A stretch of 64,000 nt of DNA from Mediterranea massiliensis. Its GTDB lineage: Bacteria; Bacteroidota; Bacteroidia; Bacteroidales; Bacteroidaceae. The notes below the pieces were generated by a model that worked only from the letters and a program-made list of their open reading frames with translations, did not search any database and was not told the origin of the DNA. Both the position numbers and the translations under genes were made by a program. Within the stretch, counting starts at the first letter, position 1. Each line of letters opens with the position of its first letter. This document shows, one piece after another, positions 63,393 to 64,000 of this stretch. The DNA lies in contig NZ_LT635835.1 of the NCBI RefSeq assembly GCF_900128475.1, positions 3,422-67,421 of the forward strand. The letters run 5' to 3'.

Positions 63393-63422
63393 CATGGGAA
63401 AATCACTCCGGCAGGGAATGCC

Positions 63423-63573
63423 AGAAAGCGGAGAGAGTGGCTATGAGGCAGATTAAAAGCGGACAGAACTTGCGGAGTATAAAAGTAAGCGTGATTACTG
63501 GATACAAAAGGATATCATACAAATACCCTTTTGGATAGGGAGATGAGTTCATACCTTAAGTGATGATACATCG
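63423..63573. other. Intergenic, no gene seen
   Basis: Contains ATAAAAG motifs like those after other leader blocks, but no clear hairpin that would end an RNA and no reading frame. Confidence 0.45.
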
Positions 63574-63656
63574 CGGATAAAGTATTATCTCCCAAACACC
63601 ACATATTGCTGAGTTTATACTTTATCTCGATTATTTTAGCAGATAAAGTATAAACT
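63574..63656. promoter_or_regulatory. Inverted-repeat operator ahead of second ATPase
   Basis: Perfect 16 bp arms AGTTTATACTTTATCT (63612-63627) and AGATAAAGTATAAACT (63641-63656), 13 bp apart, and a third partial copy GATAAAGTATTATCT at 63575-63589. Confidence 0.65.
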
Positions 63657-63669
63657 TATTCGTAAAAAG

Positions 63670-63701
63670 TTTGGCTATTACATTCAGATTAAGTACTTTT
63701 G
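63670..63701 (+). promoter_or_regulatory. Promoter of the second ATPase gene
   Basis: TTTG (63670-63673), 20 bp, TACTTTTG (63694-63701), directly after the inverted repeat and 18 bp before the ATG. Confidence 0.7.
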
Positions 63702-63719
63702 CCCCAAATACAGAGTATC

Positions 63720-64000
63720 ATGCAGGACAAACTGATTTCACGAAAGAAAGAATGTGAGGATTTACAACGTTGTCTGGATTCAGACCGTTCGGAATTTGTC
63801 ATTATAAGCGGCCGCCGTCGTATAGGTAAGACATATCTTATAGACAAATTCTTCAACTACAAATACGATTTTACGTTCGTGGGTGAGCATAAGACTTCAG
63901 CAACGATTCAGATAAAGAACTTCATGCGGGCACTTCACCGCCAGTCCAAGAAACGCCAACCGAAAGCGGAGACATGGTATGATGCCTTCAATGCGCTTGA
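63720..64000 (+). CDS. AAA ATPase, partial at the window end
   Basis: The first 93 residues of an ATPase of the archaeal/Bacteroidales AAA type (ATP-binding protein, DUF234 or DUF4143 group). Walker A GRRRIGKT at 31-38. The rest is cut off by the window edge. It is not a close copy of the ATPase at 41502, whose Walker A reads GMRRCGKS. Its own operator-like palindrome suggests tight control. Confidence 0.75.
   Translation, partial: MQDKLISRKKECEDLQRCLDSDRSEFVIISGRRRIGKTYLIDKFFNYKYDFTFVGEHKTSATIQIKNFMRALHRQSKKRQPKAETWYDAFNAL

Noticed and set aside
62092..63422. Insertion sequence or composite transposon flanked by the H and I copies
   Set aside because: No transposase lies between them, and both copies are in direct orientation as leaders of their own genes.

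Overview
The window reads as mobile, accessory DNA from a gut-type member of the order Bacteroidales (Bacteroides, Parabacteroides or a relative). The reasons are Bacteroides-type promoters (TTTG, about 19-21 bp, TAnnTTTG) ahead of several genes, single-strand-binding, ParB and methylase/helicase proteins of the kind carried by Bacteroidales integrative elements, DUF4143 ATPases and ArdC-like proteins. No rRNA, tRNA, CRISPR array or complete insertion sequence was seen. Species cannot be fixed from the sequence alone.

Region 1 (1-12.6 kb) is an AT-rich, one-way array of small genes, mostly unrelated to one another. Most are separated by a 41-48 bp site that starts TAAC, ends CCATTA and folds into a hairpin. 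I count 13 copies. The arms differ between copies but remain complementary. This looks like an integron-style cassette array. It matches the general layout of the recombinase-associated acquired interbacterial defence (rAID) clusters known from Bacteroidales, in which immunity genes are collected. No recombinase gene lies in the window, so the array probably continues to the left. Many products are membrane or secreted proteins.

Region 2 (12.8-28.5 kb) holds larger, higher-GC genes on the + strand: a possible immunity-like protein, a TPR-like protein, two ankyrin-repeat proteins, a DUF1266 protein, a membrane protein, a BatD-like/rhomboid-protease fusion, a broken gene related to the end of that fusion, a DUF6138-like protein and a 1383-residue protein. 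Several of these genes overlap and look translationally coupled. A bidirectional terminator closes the region.

Region 3 (28.5-41.1 kb) lies on the - strand and carries element maintenance and DNA-processing genes: small unknown proteins, ParB, SSB, a DUF4313-like protein and a 1657-residue DNA methylase/helicase. Each transcription unit is preceded by a related block of about 200 bp that also carries a + strand TAnnTTTG box. Several of these boxes are followed by a hairpin about 100-240 bp later, which suggests a family of small RNAs.

Region 4 (41.4-60.1 kb) is mainly on the + strand: a DUF4143 ATPase coupled to a membrane-anchored phosphoribosyltransferase, a divergent M23 peptidase, then a long operon. 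The operon encodes a DUF4099 protein, a TOPRIM protein, a PH-like membrane protein, two related secreted proteins, an M23-like protein with a -1 frameshift signal, two ArdC-like proteins, a two-domain peptidoglycan hydrolase and a second OB-fold SSB-like protein. This resembles the DNA-entry, anti-restriction and cell-wall-opening part of a conjugative element. The relaxase, coupling protein and VirB4 are not in the window.

Region 5 (60.1-64.0 kb) returns to - strand small genes, each unit with the same leader block; two of these blocks are nearly identical. It ends with the start of a second AAA ATPase gene under a palindromic operator-like site.
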